This document shows positions 18,000 to 25,868 of a stretch of 44,162 nt of DNA, piece after piece. Origin of the DNA: Spirochaetales bacterium (GTDB lineage Bacteria > Spirochaetota > Spirochaetia > DSM-27196 > SLST01); the NCBI GenBank assembly GCA_007130265.1, contig SLST01000114.1, positions 1 through 44,162 on the forward strand, written 5' to 3'. Below the pieces are notes generated by a model. That model saw nothing but the letters and a program-made list of their open reading frames with translations. It was not told the DNA's origin and searched no databases. The first letter of the stretch is position 1, and every line of letters starts with the position of its first letter. The translations under genes were made by a program, and so were the position numbers.

Positions 18000-19021
18000 G
18001 GGTTCGGGGCAGGTCCAGTCGATCGCCGGTGCACCATCGTCGGCTCCAGCAGGATGGTCTCCGGCGGGTCGCTCAGCTCGCCGGAGATCCGCTGGAGAAT
18101 CCGCTCTGAAGCGATCCTGCCTACCCGCTCGGGGGTCTGCTCGAAGGTAGTCAGAGACGGAAAAATGCCGACGATACTCGGCAGGTTGCCGAAGCCGAAG
18201 ATCGAGAGGTCCTCCGGAACCCGCAGCCGGCACTCCTGGGCTGCACGGTAGACATGGTAGGCAATGTAGTCGTTGAAGGCGAAGACCGCGGTGGGACGGT
18301 CGATCTCGCGCAGAAGACAAAGGGACTCCTCGTAGCCCCCGTGCACGCGGGATATACGCACGACTGTACAGCGGGCTTCACCGTGATCGTTGACCCGGGA
18401 GATGAACGGCTCGCCGCGTCCGCCGTCCTCCGTCAGCCCTCCAGCCTCGCTCATGTAGCAGATGTGGCGGTGACCGAGCCCCAACAGATGATCAGCCGCC
18501 AGGCGAGCCCCGAGCGCATTGTCTGTGACGACCGCGTCGCGGTGGACCGCTTCGACCGCCCGGTCGACCAGGACCACCGGGATGGACAGATGGTCGATGT
18601 AAGTGTAGAAGGACTCTGAGAGATCGTCACTGCACATGATGATCCCATCCACGCGTTGGTCCACGAGGCGGTGTACCTGTGCGGCATCATGGTACCGAGC
18701 ATCGTCATGCCTTGGCCAGACAATGATGGGCAGATAGTCGGCGGGTATAAGGGCGTTGTGGATTCCAGCGAGCACCCTGCCGCGGAACAAAGGGTCGTCG
18801 GTGATATCAAGAAGAACCCCAACAATTCCCGACCGCCCAGTCTGCATGGTTCGTACCGCGAGGTTCGGCCGGTAACCCAACTCGCCGGCGATTCTTTCGA
18901 TGCGTTCGCGAGTCTGCGGTGAGATCTCCCCCTTATTGCGGAGTACCCGCGACACGGTGCTGGCGGACACGCCTGCAGCCTGCGCTATCGATCTGATACC
19001 AATGCTCTTGTCGAATCGCAT
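17528..19021 (-). CDS. LacI-family transcriptional repressor with an aberrant C-terminal tail
   Basis: It starts at ATG 19021 (MRFDKSIGIRSIAQAAGVSA), behind AGAAGGAAAG; the ORF start at 19129 is upstream of the promoter. Residues ~8-30 form the LacI helix-turn-helix (AQAAGVSASTVSRVLRNKG). The hinge/effector domain follows, with GIVGVLLDITDDPLFRG, DGIIMCSDDL, VDRAVEAVHRDAVVTDN, HLLGLGHRHICYMSE, TAVFAFNDYIAYHVYRA and PSLTTFEQTPERVGRIA. A normal LacI protein would end near residue 340, shortly after EPTMVHRRSTG. This frame instead runs on for about 155 residues, antisense to the pseudogene's 3' end. The native stop has therefore probably been lost. It is divergent from the importer genes and likely represses both them and itself through the sites at 19041-19092. 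Confidence 0.85.
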   Translation of the reverse strand: MRFDKSIGIRSIAQAAGVSASTVSRVLRNKGEISPQTRERIERIAGELGYRPNLAVRTMQTGRSGIVGVLLDITDDPLFRGRVLAGIHNALIPADYLPIIVWPRHDDARYHDAAQVHRLVDQRVDGIIMCSDDLSESFYTYIDHLSIPVVLVDRAVEAVHRDAVVTDNALGARLAADHLLGLGHRHICYMSEAGGLTEDGGRGEPFISRVNDHGEARCTVVRISRVHGGYEESLCLLREIDRPTAVFAFNDYIAYHVYRAAQECRLRVPEDLSIFGFGNLPSIVGIFPSLTTFEQTPERVGRIASERILQRISGELSDPPETILLEPTMVHRRSTGPAPNPSLPVSGDHEQAHRTADPGPGKFRTIPARCPAGRDTQPTASGNVQLVPGRATKSGHTERRGHRCGVADRGDIKSSTSTGTDHSRHVDPGGNRTGPPSEDGYEAARVSAEADDAIRLVPFERTDRATIQVVKPRLARPVGERDGDRGGLLVRGDPKPV

Positions 19022-19034
19022 TGTCTTTCCTTCT

Positions 19035-19063
19035 ACTATGGAGTACTTTCGGCCAGAGCGCAA
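19035..19063 (-). promoter_or_regulatory. Promoter of the LacI-family repressor gene
   Basis: Read on the minus strand: TTGCGC (19063-19058), 17-bp spacer, CATAGT (19040-19035). The -35 box lies inside the perfect palindrome GCGCAAGTACTTGCGC, which indicates autoregulation. Confidence 0.45.
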
Positions 19064-19092
19064 GTACTTGCGCAAGCGTGTGCAAATACTTG
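19041..19092. promoter_or_regulatory. Three-site LacI-type operator array
   Basis: The central site is a perfect 16-bp palindrome, GCGCAAGTACTTGCGC (19058-19073). Flanking it are GAGTACTTTC (19041-19050) and CAAATACTTG (19083-19092). The shared core (A/G)(A/G)TACTT recurs at 19042, 19063 and 19085, about 21-22 bp apart, which is two helical turns. The array touches the repressor's own -35 on one side and abuts the importer's -35 on the other. Confidence 0.6.
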
Positions 19093-19121
19093 TTGACAGA
19101 TGCCGGCTCGCGTAGTAGGAT
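19093..19121 (+). promoter_or_regulatory. Promoter of the LplB/YtcP-type importer operon
   Basis: TTGACA (19093-19098), an exact 17-bp spacer, then TAGGAT (19116-19121). The predicted transcription start (about 19128) is only a few bases ahead of the chosen ATG at 19132. The message would be nearly leaderless unless another start is used. Confidence 0.6.
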
Positions 19122-19131
19122 GCGCGCAACC

Positions 19132-20082
19132 ATGACTGAAACGTCCGTGGAACAGACCATCGTTCACCGACGGAAGTCCTTCGGTCGATATTTCGCCGTG
19201 AACAAGGCTCTGTACGCGATGCTCGTTCCGGGCCTGCTCGTGCTACTCGTCTTTCGTTACCTGCCGATGTACGGTCTGATCATTAGCTTCCAGCATTTCC
19301 ATCCGGCCGTCGGAATCGCCGCAAGCAGATGGGTCGGTTTCGCCCATTTTGTGAACTTCTTCAACGATCCGTACTTTGTCCGGCTCATCCGCAACACGTT
19401 CCTGCTCGGTCTCTATACGCTCATCATCGGATTTCCTGCGCCCATTGTCTTCGCCATACTGCTCAACGAGCTGCGAGTGCATACCTTCAAGCGGGTCGTC
19501 CAGACGATATCCTACATGCCTCACTTCCTTTCCATTGTCGTGGTGATTGGCCTGTTGCGACAGCTCACCAGCATGAGCGATGGCGTCATCAACGACATGA
19601 TCGAGAGCTTGGGCGGTGCGAGGATCCACTTCTTCGCTCGGCCCGAGTGGTTTCGCCCGCTCTACATTACTTCCGTGATCTGGCAGGGAGTTGGCTTCGG
19701 CTCGATTCTCTATCTTGCGGCCATTGCTGGCATCAACCCCGAGCTCTACGAGTCTGCCGTTATGGACGGCGCCAACCGTTTCGCACAGATATGGCACATC
19801 ACCCTGCCGTCGATTCTACCCACGATCACAATTCTTTTCATCTTGGCGGTCGGGGGCATACTCGGGAACGATTTCCAGCGGGTCCTACTCATGTACAGCC
19901 CGTTCAACTATGAGACGGCGGACGTAGTTCAGACCTATGTCTACCGGGTGGGGCTCGAGAGCCCGAGCCCGAACTTCAGCTACGCGGCCGCCGTAGGACT
20001 CTTCATGGCGGTCATTTCGCTCGTCTTCCTGATCGTCACCAACAGGCTAGCGAAGACGGTTGGAGAGTCGTCGCTGTGGTAG
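19132..20082 (+). CDS. lplB: LplB-type ABC sugar permease
   Basis: The protein has 316 residues from ATG 19132 (MTETSVEQTIVHRRKSFGRY). The longer ORF start at 19021 would include the promoter. About six membrane spans are visible, the first being ALYAMLVPGLLVLLVFRYLP. The permease-type EAA loop reads ELYESAVMDGANRFAQIWHITLP near residue 225. It resembles LplB/YtcP/YtePQ-type inner-membrane subunits (CUT1-like). In Bacillus-type relatives these import large oligosaccharides, including rhamnogalacturonan and alginate fragments. It is the first gene of a three-gene operon with a second permease and a binding protein. No ATPase gene accompanies it, so a shared MsmX-like ATPase elsewhere is inferred. 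Confidence 0.9.
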   Translation: MTETSVEQTIVHRRKSFGRYFAVNKALYAMLVPGLLVLLVFRYLPMYGLIISFQHFHPAVGIAASRWVGFAHFVNFFNDPYFVRLIRNTFLLGLYTLIIGFPAPIVFAILLNELRVHTFKRVVQTISYMPHFLSIVVVIGLLRQLTSMSDGVINDMIESLGGARIHFFARPEWFRPLYITSVIWQGVGFGSILYLAAIAGINPELYESAVMDGANRFAQIWHITLPSILPTITILFILAVGGILGNDFQRVLLMYSPFNYETADVVQTYVYRVGLESPSPNFSYAAAVGLFMAVISLVFLIVTNRLAKTVGESSLW

Positions 20083-20101
20083 AGCCTACCATGGAGCACG
20101 A

Positions 20102-20977
20102 ATGAGATTATCCCGACGATTTGACCTATTTGACGTCGCGAACACTCTCTTCTTCGTCGCCGTCAGTATAGCGTTCCTGTATCCCATTCTCAGAACAGTC
20201 GCCGTTTCGTTCAGCGATGCCGCTGCGCTACGCCACCAGCGAATCGGCCTGTGGCCGGCCGGATTCTCGACGGATTCGTACGCCACGCTCCTGTCGGACG
20301 GACGGATCATGCGGTACTACCTCAACACGGTCAACTACGCCGTGACAGGCACGATTCTGATGCTCACCTGCACCTCGCTCCTTGCGTACCCGTTGACATT
20401 CCGCGATTTCCGCGGTCGTACGCTCGTCACCATCATCCTCGCCGTCACGATGTTTTTCGGCGGCGGGCTGATCCCGTTCTACCTCGTCGTGCTCAGACTT
20501 CGACTCATCGACACTATGTGGGCGCTGGTCATCCCGCCGGCCGTGCAGGCGTGGAACGTCTTCATATTCCGGACCTTTTTCGCGACGATACCAGATTCGC
20601 TGCGAGAGTCTGCGCACATTGACGGCGCTGGCCACTTCACTGTACTCGCGCGCATTGTGCTGCCGCTCTCCAAGCCGTTGTTGGCGACATTCACGCTCTT
20701 CACAGTCGTCGCTTTCTGGAACGATTTCTTCAATCCGCTCATCTTTTTGCGCAGTGAGAGCAAACAGCCGGTTCAACTCTTTCTCCGACGCATCCTGATT
20801 CTCGTGGACTTACGCGATCTGGACAACATGCACATAATCGAGGCGATGCGCAATATTAGCAGCCGAACGGTGCAGGCGGCTGCGGTGATGATCACGATTA
20901 CACCGATCCTGTGCGTCTACCCGTTCCTGCAGAAGTACTTCACCAAGGGGCTTCTGATCGGTGCGATCAAAGCATAG
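20102..20977 (+). CDS. ytcP: YtcP-type ABC sugar permease
   Basis: The protein has 291 residues from ATG 20102 (MRLSRRFDLFDVANTLFFVA), behind GGAGCACGA and 19 bp after the first permease. The span pattern is typical of the CUT1 MalG/YtcP side. The second half carries the EAA loop SLRESAHIDGAGHFTVLARIVLPLSKP. Near the C-terminus is the YtcP-type ending FLQKYFTKGLLIGAIKA, which is nearly diagnostic of the group. It should pair with the LplB-type subunit to form the inner-membrane channel. The upstream ORF start at 20060 overlaps the first gene's end and has no ribosome site. Confidence 0.9.
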   Translation: MRLSRRFDLFDVANTLFFVAVSIAFLYPILRTVAVSFSDAAALRHQRIGLWPAGFSTDSYATLLSDGRIMRYYLNTVNYAVTGTILMLTCTSLLAYPLTFRDFRGRTLVTIILAVTMFFGGGLIPFYLVVLRLRLIDTMWALVIPPAVQAWNVFIFRTFFATIPDSLRESAHIDGAGHFTVLARIVLPLSKPLLATFTLFTVVAFWNDFFNPLIFLRSESKQPVQLFLRRILILVDLRDLDNMHIIEAMRNISSRTVQAAAVMITITPILCVYPFLQKYFTKGLLIGAIKA

Positions 20978-21050
20978 CCGGTGTTTCGGTCGAGTCGCGT
21001 GAAGCGTCGCGTTGCGGCGGGCGACTCGAACCAATACCAAGGAGGACGAT

Positions 21051-22673
21051 ATGTCCAAACGCATCCTTTTTCTATTTTTGGCAGCGATACTTCTCGTCGG
21101 GTTCGGTGCCGCGGCTCTAGCAGGAGGTCGGCAGGAGGCCTCCGTGACCGAGCTTCCAGCCGGTCCACTGCTTCCATGGACCGGCTCGGAGATCGTGTGG
21201 AGCGGATTCGGTGCCGATCTTGGGATGGTGAACGATCCCTCGACGCCCGTCTATGCAGAGTATCTGCAGGGAACCGGCAATGCGCGAGTTGAGTGGGAGA
21301 CTGCGCCGTGGGGCGACTACGACACAAAGCTAACCCTCTACATGAGCTCCGGCGACCTGCCGGACATCGTCTGGGCGCGTGACTCGGTCACCAAGGCGTT
21401 CGAGCTTGGAGATCTCGGGATGTTCCTGGACTGGAACCAGTTCCTCGATCGGATGCCCAATGTTGAGCGCTATGCAGAGGAGTACCCACACTTCAACCAC
21501 GTAGTGACAGAAGACGGCGAGCGGTTCGCAATAAACGACCTGGCCAACGCCGAGTACATTGGGGAGGGGTGGTTCTACAATCCCGTGGTACTCGAGCGCG
21601 CGGGAATCCCGGGACCGCCGGAAACGATGGAGGAAATGATCGAGCAGATCAAGACGATCAAAGAGCGCGTTCCGGGAGTCGACGGCTATCTCTCGTACTG
21701 GGGCATGGGCTACGTGCTGAACGCCTTTGGCAGTGCGATGAACGTGCGGCCGGCGAACGTGCGGCAAGGGATCGCCTACGATACGGATCGCGGTGAGTGG
21801 ATTCACCATCCGACGATGAACCCGGACTACCGTCTGCTCCTTGAGTACCTGCATGAACTCTACCAGGCCGATGCGTTCAACCCGGATGCCATTGCCGTGG
21901 GCGTGGAGGACGAACGGGTGAACGAGCTCCTGGAGGCTGGCAACTACGCCTTCATCTACTGGTACTACTTCGAGCTCGAGAACAAATGGGGCGAACACGG
22001 TGAGGAACCTCCGGTTGTCGGGATGAGACCGCCGTCCCATCGGGGGCACACTTACTACCATATCACGGTGCCGCATGACGCGGTGGGCAATTGGGGCTAT
22101 ATGTCGCCACGCGATGTCAAGATGCCCGAAGTGCTCGCTTCGTACGTAGATAACATCATGTCCTTCGAGAGCTACATGCTTTTCACCTGGGGGATCGAAG
22201 GGCTTACCTATGACATCGGTCCTGACGGAGCTCCGCGATTCCTCGATACCTACGATGCCGCAGGCAGACGAGACCTGGGAGTGGGCAATTTCTGGGACGT
22301 GCGCTACATCAAGTTCGACGACCGGTACGGAAACTGGTTCGCCAGTGCTATGCCTCCGGAAAGCGCCGCACACGCTCCCGCCGTGGAAGATGTTCGTCGT
22401 CTCCAGCGCGGCGAGATGGTCCCGATCTGGAACTGGTCACGGCCGCTCATGACGCCTGAGCAGAACGCAGAGATTGCCAGAATCATGACGCCTATCAACA
22501 CTTTCATCGAAGAAGAACAGCTGAAGTTCATCACTGGTGCGAGGTCCATGGAAGAGTTTGACCAGTTCGTCGCGCAGATAAACCGCATGGGCAATCTCGA
22601 CCGCGTGCTCGAATACTACAACGGTGGTCATCAGTGGCTTATGGGTGATCGCCGGTACCCGCGGATCCCGTAA
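21051..22673 (+). CDS. LplA/YtcQ-type extracellular solute-binding protein
   Basis: The protein has 540 residues from ATG 21051, behind a strong AAGGAGGA. The N-terminus (MSKRILFLFLAAILLVGFGA) is a signal peptide. The following ALAGGRQEA is the spirochaete-style junction without an obvious lipobox cysteine. The mature protein has family-1 binding-protein features: WGDYDTKLTLYMSSGDLPDI, WGMGYVLNAFGSAMNVRP and ARIMTPINTFIEEEQLKFIT. The length and the last motif match LplA/YtcQ proteins that serve LplB-YtcP channels. It would capture an oligosaccharide in the periplasm. It lies 73 bp after the second permease and is followed by a strong hairpin at 22710. Confidence 0.9.
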   Translation: MSKRILFLFLAAILLVGFGAAALAGGRQEASVTELPAGPLLPWTGSEIVWSGFGADLGMVNDPSTPVYAEYLQGTGNARVEWETAPWGDYDTKLTLYMSSGDLPDIVWARDSVTKAFELGDLGMFLDWNQFLDRMPNVERYAEEYPHFNHVVTEDGERFAINDLANAEYIGEGWFYNPVVLERAGIPGPPETMEEMIEQIKTIKERVPGVDGYLSYWGMGYVLNAFGSAMNVRPANVRQGIAYDTDRGEWIHHPTMNPDYRLLLEYLHELYQADAFNPDAIAVGVEDERVNELLEAGNYAFIYWYYFELENKWGEHGEEPPVVGMRPPSHRGHTYYHITVPHDAVGNWGYMSPRDVKMPEVLASYVDNIMSFESYMLFTWGIEGLTYDIGPDGAPRFLDTYDAAGRRDLGVGNFWDVRYIKFDDRYGNWFASAMPPESAAHAPAVEDVRRLQRGEMVPIWNWSRPLMTPEQNAEIARIMTPINTFIEEEQLKFITGARSMEEFDQFVAQINRMGNLDRVLEYYNGGHQWLMGDRRYPRIP

Positions 22674-22709
22674 CTCCTGGGAGATGCTCGGACTCGAAGA
22701 GCAACAGCA

Positions 22710-22741
22710 AAGCCGGCGCCTCGTGAGGCGCCGGCTTTCGA
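22710..22741 (+). terminator. Hairpin terminator of the LplB/YtcP importer operon
   Basis: AAGCCGGCGCCT-CGTG-AGGCGCCGGCTT forms a perfect 12-bp GC-rich stem with a four-base loop, about 37 bp after the binding-protein stop. Only three T follow, so termination may be partial, or the hairpin may mainly protect the 3' end. Confidence 0.75.
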
Positions 22742-23155
22742 TAGGAGTCGGCCTTGAACAGCTCTCTTCCTGTGCCCGAGGTTCACTGCAAGTCCATGGC
22801 TTTCAGCCGAGACGATGGCCGCTCAAGGATACAACGTTGGCCAGGCGTGCCTGGTGCTGTCCTGTCGTGGAGCAATTTGCACCCATCGACCTTCCAATAG
22901 CCTAACGTTGTACCTTTGGGGTGCCCGCCCAAGAGCAATTTCGAAATCGGACTAACAGAGGCGCATGTTCGCCTCTAACGGTGCGCCGCGCCCCCCCACA
23001 CGAGCGAAGTATAGCGCGGACAGACGCTTGGTACGCAAGAACAGCTCCCGCTGAAGGGACACGGCAAGTCAAGCTACTATCGCTGGGTTCCAGCCGGATA
23101 TTGCTGCGATGACTCCGGGAGCGTGGCGGAGGAACCGGATGTGTGATAGGGTCGA
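22742..23155. other. Gene-free stretch of about 410 bp
   Basis: No ORF here looks real on either strand. It contains two small inverted repeats: CCAGGC-GT-GCCTGG (22841-22854) and AGAGGCG-catgtt-CGCCTCT (22957-22976). No transposase, RNA gene or clear promoter could be assigned. It may be what remains of deleted genes. Confidence 0.45.
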
Positions 23156-23167
23156 GTGGAAGGGGTG

Positions 23168-24067
23168 ATGGCTATGGGTCGTGTTCAGTATAGGGAGAAT
23201 GGTCTGGCGGGAAAGGCCTTCGCTACCAATGGCCGTCTCGTCCGGAGTGGCGTTGAGTCTACCGACTTTCTCGAGATGACGCCGTTCGTGTTCGCCGGCC
23301 GACGATGCATACTCGGAAGTGCCCACGGCAAAGCGCCGGCGAATCCGTATGAAGGTAGGTGTCTGTGGATCGAGGATGTGGCGAGTTCGGAAGTGGTGAC
23401 TGCATTCGCCGAGGGGTACGGCCTGGCAAGCGCGTTCGTTGACGACGAGACAGTCTATGTCTATGCGATCCCGAACGATAGCCGCGGCTCTGACCGAATC
23501 GACTGTTTCAGGAGCCGTGATCTGGAGCACTGGGAACCCTCCAGCGTTCTCGTGGCGCTGGAGGGAGAAGAGCTGTTCAACCAGAGCGTGTGCCGCGCCG
23601 GTGATCGGTACGTCATGGCGTACGAGAGCCGGGATACTCATTACCCGCCGTTTACCATCTACTTCGCAGAATCCCAGGACTTGATGGCATGGTCACGGAT
23701 ATCCGGACCGGTGTACGGAACGGACCGGTACACGGCGTGTCCCACCATCAGGTACGTGGATGGGATGTTCTACATGCTGTACCTTGAGCATCTGAAACCC
23801 CGCTGGTGGTTCGAGACCTACCTTACCAGATCCTCGGATCTGGTGAACTGGGAACAGAGTCCCCTCAACCCGGTACTCGCTCCGGTGGGTCCAGAGCACA
23901 TCAATGCGAGCGATGCCGACCTCATGGAGCATTCCACCAATGGCCGTCCCGTGGTGAGCGTGTACTATGCCACGGGAGACCAGAAGACCTTCGGGGCTGT
24001 CACGTCGGCAGACTACGCGGGAACAGAGCAGGAGTTCTTCGCCCACTACTATCCGGCCTCTCCATAG
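23168..24067 (+). CDS. GH43/GH32-like beta-propeller protein, paralogue of 13226-14107
   Basis: The protein has about 299 residues from ATG 23168; the GTG at 23156 and ATG 23174 are alternatives, and GGAAGGGG lies just upstream. Motifs match the first paralogue blade for blade: STDFLEMTPFVFAGRR, FRSRDLEHWEPSS, LFNQSVCRAGDRYVMAYESR, YGTDRYTACPTIRY, TRSSDLVNWEQSP and INASDADLMEH. The identical order of DRYTA, SSDLVNWE and N-x-SD motifs shows common descent. No signal peptide is seen. It stands alone behind a gene-poor stretch, so its promoter is not clear. It is an enzyme or sugar-binding propeller of unknown substrate; the second copy suggests related but distinct substrates. Confidence 0.75.
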   Translation: MAMGRVQYRENGLAGKAFATNGRLVRSGVESTDFLEMTPFVFAGRRCILGSAHGKAPANPYEGRCLWIEDVASSEVVTAFAEGYGLASAFVDDETVYVYAIPNDSRGSDRIDCFRSRDLEHWEPSSVLVALEGEELFNQSVCRAGDRYVMAYESRDTHYPPFTIYFAESQDLMAWSRISGPVYGTDRYTACPTIRYVDGMFYMLYLEHLKPRWWFETYLTRSSDLVNWEQSPLNPVLAPVGPEHINASDADLMEHSTNGRPVVSVYYATGDQKTFGAVTSADYAGTEQEFFAHYYPASP

Positions 24068-24158
24068 GTCCCATGCCAGTCACGGTTGACCGGGCGTTAC
24101 GCGTGTCGGCGGAGTACTGGTTCCACGAGGATCTCGCTGCCCCTCCTCGTCAGGCACC

Positions 24159-24515
24159 ATGGAAAGGATATGCCGCCGGGACGTCTGCGTTGCGTCGGCA
24201 GAACCTGACTTCATCTGGACCGATGACGACTTCAGGCGCCTTCGTCACATGCCGGTACGCGCCGCATGTTTCTGCACGAGATGTCTCGAAAGGTCCGCAG
24301 AGGAGTGCGGCAGCTCCGTTGACCGGGAATCGCTTCGGAGGGCGTTTGCCGAGGGGTGCCTGCACGAAAAGTTCCAGACGAGGTAGGTGTGGCTCGAGCA
24401 CAACCGCGAGGCTATCGCGAAGGTGCTATGCGCGGTCGAAGCGTCGGTGCATGACGTGCAGCCGGATACACTGATGGCAAAAGCAAGCGCGGCACGACTC
24501 GGGGAAGCAGGGAGA
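24159..24515 (+). pseudogene. Relic of a glycosidase-like gene with an in-frame TAG
   Basis: ORF 24159-24386 reads PDFIWTDDDFRRLRHMPVRA and CFCTRCLERSAEECGS, then HEKFQTR and TAG. The same frame continues as VWLEHNREAIAKVLCAVEAS and HDVQPDTLMA. The DDDFR...H...CFC..C pattern and the following helix resemble the middle of barrel-type glycosidase-like proteins, as I recall them from Firmicutes and spirochaete sugar loci. CAG to TAG would explain the break. The N-terminal domain and everything after about 24515 are missing. No start or ribosome site is evident. It lies in a 587-bp gap that otherwise holds no gene. Confidence 0.55.
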
Positions 24516-24654
24516 CGGACCGGAAGCGGGCGAACGGATCGCGCGGAACCAGCCTCTCGAGTGCGTCGGTGCCCGCACCGGTGGCGATGCCGTCGCGCGC
24601 AGGGGCAGACTGGGCGACATTGGCATGGATCGGTGAGAAAGAAGAGCCCGGAGA

Positions 24655-25728
24655 TCACCTCCAGGCGAGCTCCTCCGATAAATCGAGATACGTCTTGATG
24701 GCCTCACCGGGGACGTTGAACGGAATGTGGTTGCCGATGCACATCATGTAGCCTCCGGACATTCGGCCCGTTTCCACCATGGAACGTACCATCCGCTCGA
24801 TCTCGTCGCGGTCGTTGCGCATGAGGATACGATTGTCACCCTCGCCGGCGATGAAGCAGTTCTCATAGCGGCGGGCGATCGATCTGTAGTCCGTATACGG
24901 CTCGCTGATGATGCCTCGGGCGCCGCACGACATCACGTCATCGACGAAGGCGTTCACGCATCCGTCAACCATGAAGATGACCTGCTTGCCGGCATCCTTC
25001 AGGATCGACCAGAACTCCTCGTAGCGAGGGAAGATGTGCTTGCGCATCCAGGCGGGACTGCACACCGGTCCGCTCGAGAGCACGATGTCGTCATGACAGA
25101 TGACGAAGTTGACCGGGAGCCGCGCAAAGGCGCGGAAGACCCTCCGGTTGATCTCCGCGAACTCCTCCATGATCCGGTCGAACTCCGGCTCGAGGCAGAT
25201 GCTGAGAAACGGCTCGTACCCGAAGACGAGGAGCGGCCACATAAACATCGTGTTGTAGAACCCGACCGAGGCAGGTGAGCCCTCCGGAGCCTTGTCCCCC
25301 CACTCCGCCGGGTAGTTTTTGCGGTACCGCTCGTAGACAACCTGTTCGGACCGGAAGTCACCGTCCACCACGACCTGCCACCCGGTGAAGTCACCCTGTT
25401 CGAGCGGGCTGAACCGGAGCATCGTCTCGTGATCGGGGAACCGGTGCGATGCGATGTCCTGCTGCCAGTGATCCCGATACGAGTCGCCCCAGCGGCCCTT
25501 GCCCAGGTCCTTTTGCTCCTCCGGGCGGGGCCGCGGATCGTCGGTCTCGGGGACCGGTAGCCGCAGTTGCGGATACAGCTCGCTGAGCTTCAGTCGGCAT
25601 CGCCGAGGATGAGCATAGTAATCGATCCCGGTGAGATAGCTCTCTGCGTCGGGGTTCGACCAGTGCTCCCAGTGCGTCATGCGCTTCGGTCCGAGCCCCA
25701 TGTAACTCTCGTACACCGGATCGTTCAT
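24655..25728 (-). CDS. Uroporphyrinogen decarboxylase-like (URO-D/MtaA superfamily) protein
   Basis: The protein has 357 residues from ATG 25728 (MNDPVYESYMGLGPKRMTHW), behind GGAGGAG; the 25779 start lacks a site. It has the URO-D barrel pattern: SICLEPEFDRIMEEFAEINR, FVICHDDIVLSSGP, FMVDGCVNAFVDDVMSCGA, GIISEPYTDYRSIARRY and the closing GGYMMCIGNHIPFNVPGEAI. Members outside haem synthesis often act as methyltransferases (MtaA/CmuA-like) or have unknown roles. They recur in sugar-degradation loci of spirochaetes and relatives. True HemE residues cannot be verified by eye. A role in demethylating a methylated sugar or its product is only a guess. It lies 140 bp downstream of nothing on its own strand and has its own promoter. 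Confidence 0.8.
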   Translation of the reverse strand: MNDPVYESYMGLGPKRMTHWEHWSNPDAESYLTGIDYYAHPRRCRLKLSELYPQLRLPVPETDDPRPRPEEQKDLGKGRWGDSYRDHWQQDIASHRFPDHETMLRFSPLEQGDFTGWQVVVDGDFRSEQVVYERYRKNYPAEWGDKAPEGSPASVGFYNTMFMWPLLVFGYEPFLSICLEPEFDRIMEEFAEINRRVFRAFARLPVNFVICHDDIVLSSGPVCSPAWMRKHIFPRYEEFWSILKDAGKQVIFMVDGCVNAFVDDVMSCGARGIISEPYTDYRSIARRYENCFIAGEGDNRILMRNDRDEIERMVRSMVETGRMSGGYMMCIGNHIPFNVPGEAIKTYLDLSEELAWR

Positions 25729-25750
25729 CGCTCCTCCAGTCGGCATCGCC

Positions 25751-25779
25751 ACCGTATTAAGGCGCCGGTCCGGTGTCAA
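25751..25779 (-). promoter_or_regulatory. Promoter of the URO-D-like gene
   Basis: On the minus strand TTGACA (25779-25774) is followed by a 17-bp spacer and TACGGT (25756-25751). TAATAC at 15-bp spacing is an alternative -10. The ATG at 25728 is about 22 bases downstream. Confidence 0.4.
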
Positions 25780-25868
25780 GCAGCCGCGACACGCGAAGCT
25801 CCATTCGTGCGTCCAGTTACCCGGAAGCTCGAAAGGCCTCCGGCTTCACCGGCCGCTCCGACGGTTGT

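Noticed and set aside
16781-18109. 442-residue plus-strand ORF as a single gene
   Set aside because: It is a chimera: antisense IS3 transposase up to about 17140, then the C-terminal piece of the DUF6259-like pseudogene, then antisense lacI.
21330-22373. 347-residue minus-strand ORF
   Set aside because: Antisense to the solute-binding protein; composition typical of a shadow ORF.
22895-22990. Possible integron attC-like site (GCCTAACG, CGCCTCTAACGG)
   Set aside because: The paired R and L boxes do not line up in the required order, and there is no integrase or cassette context.
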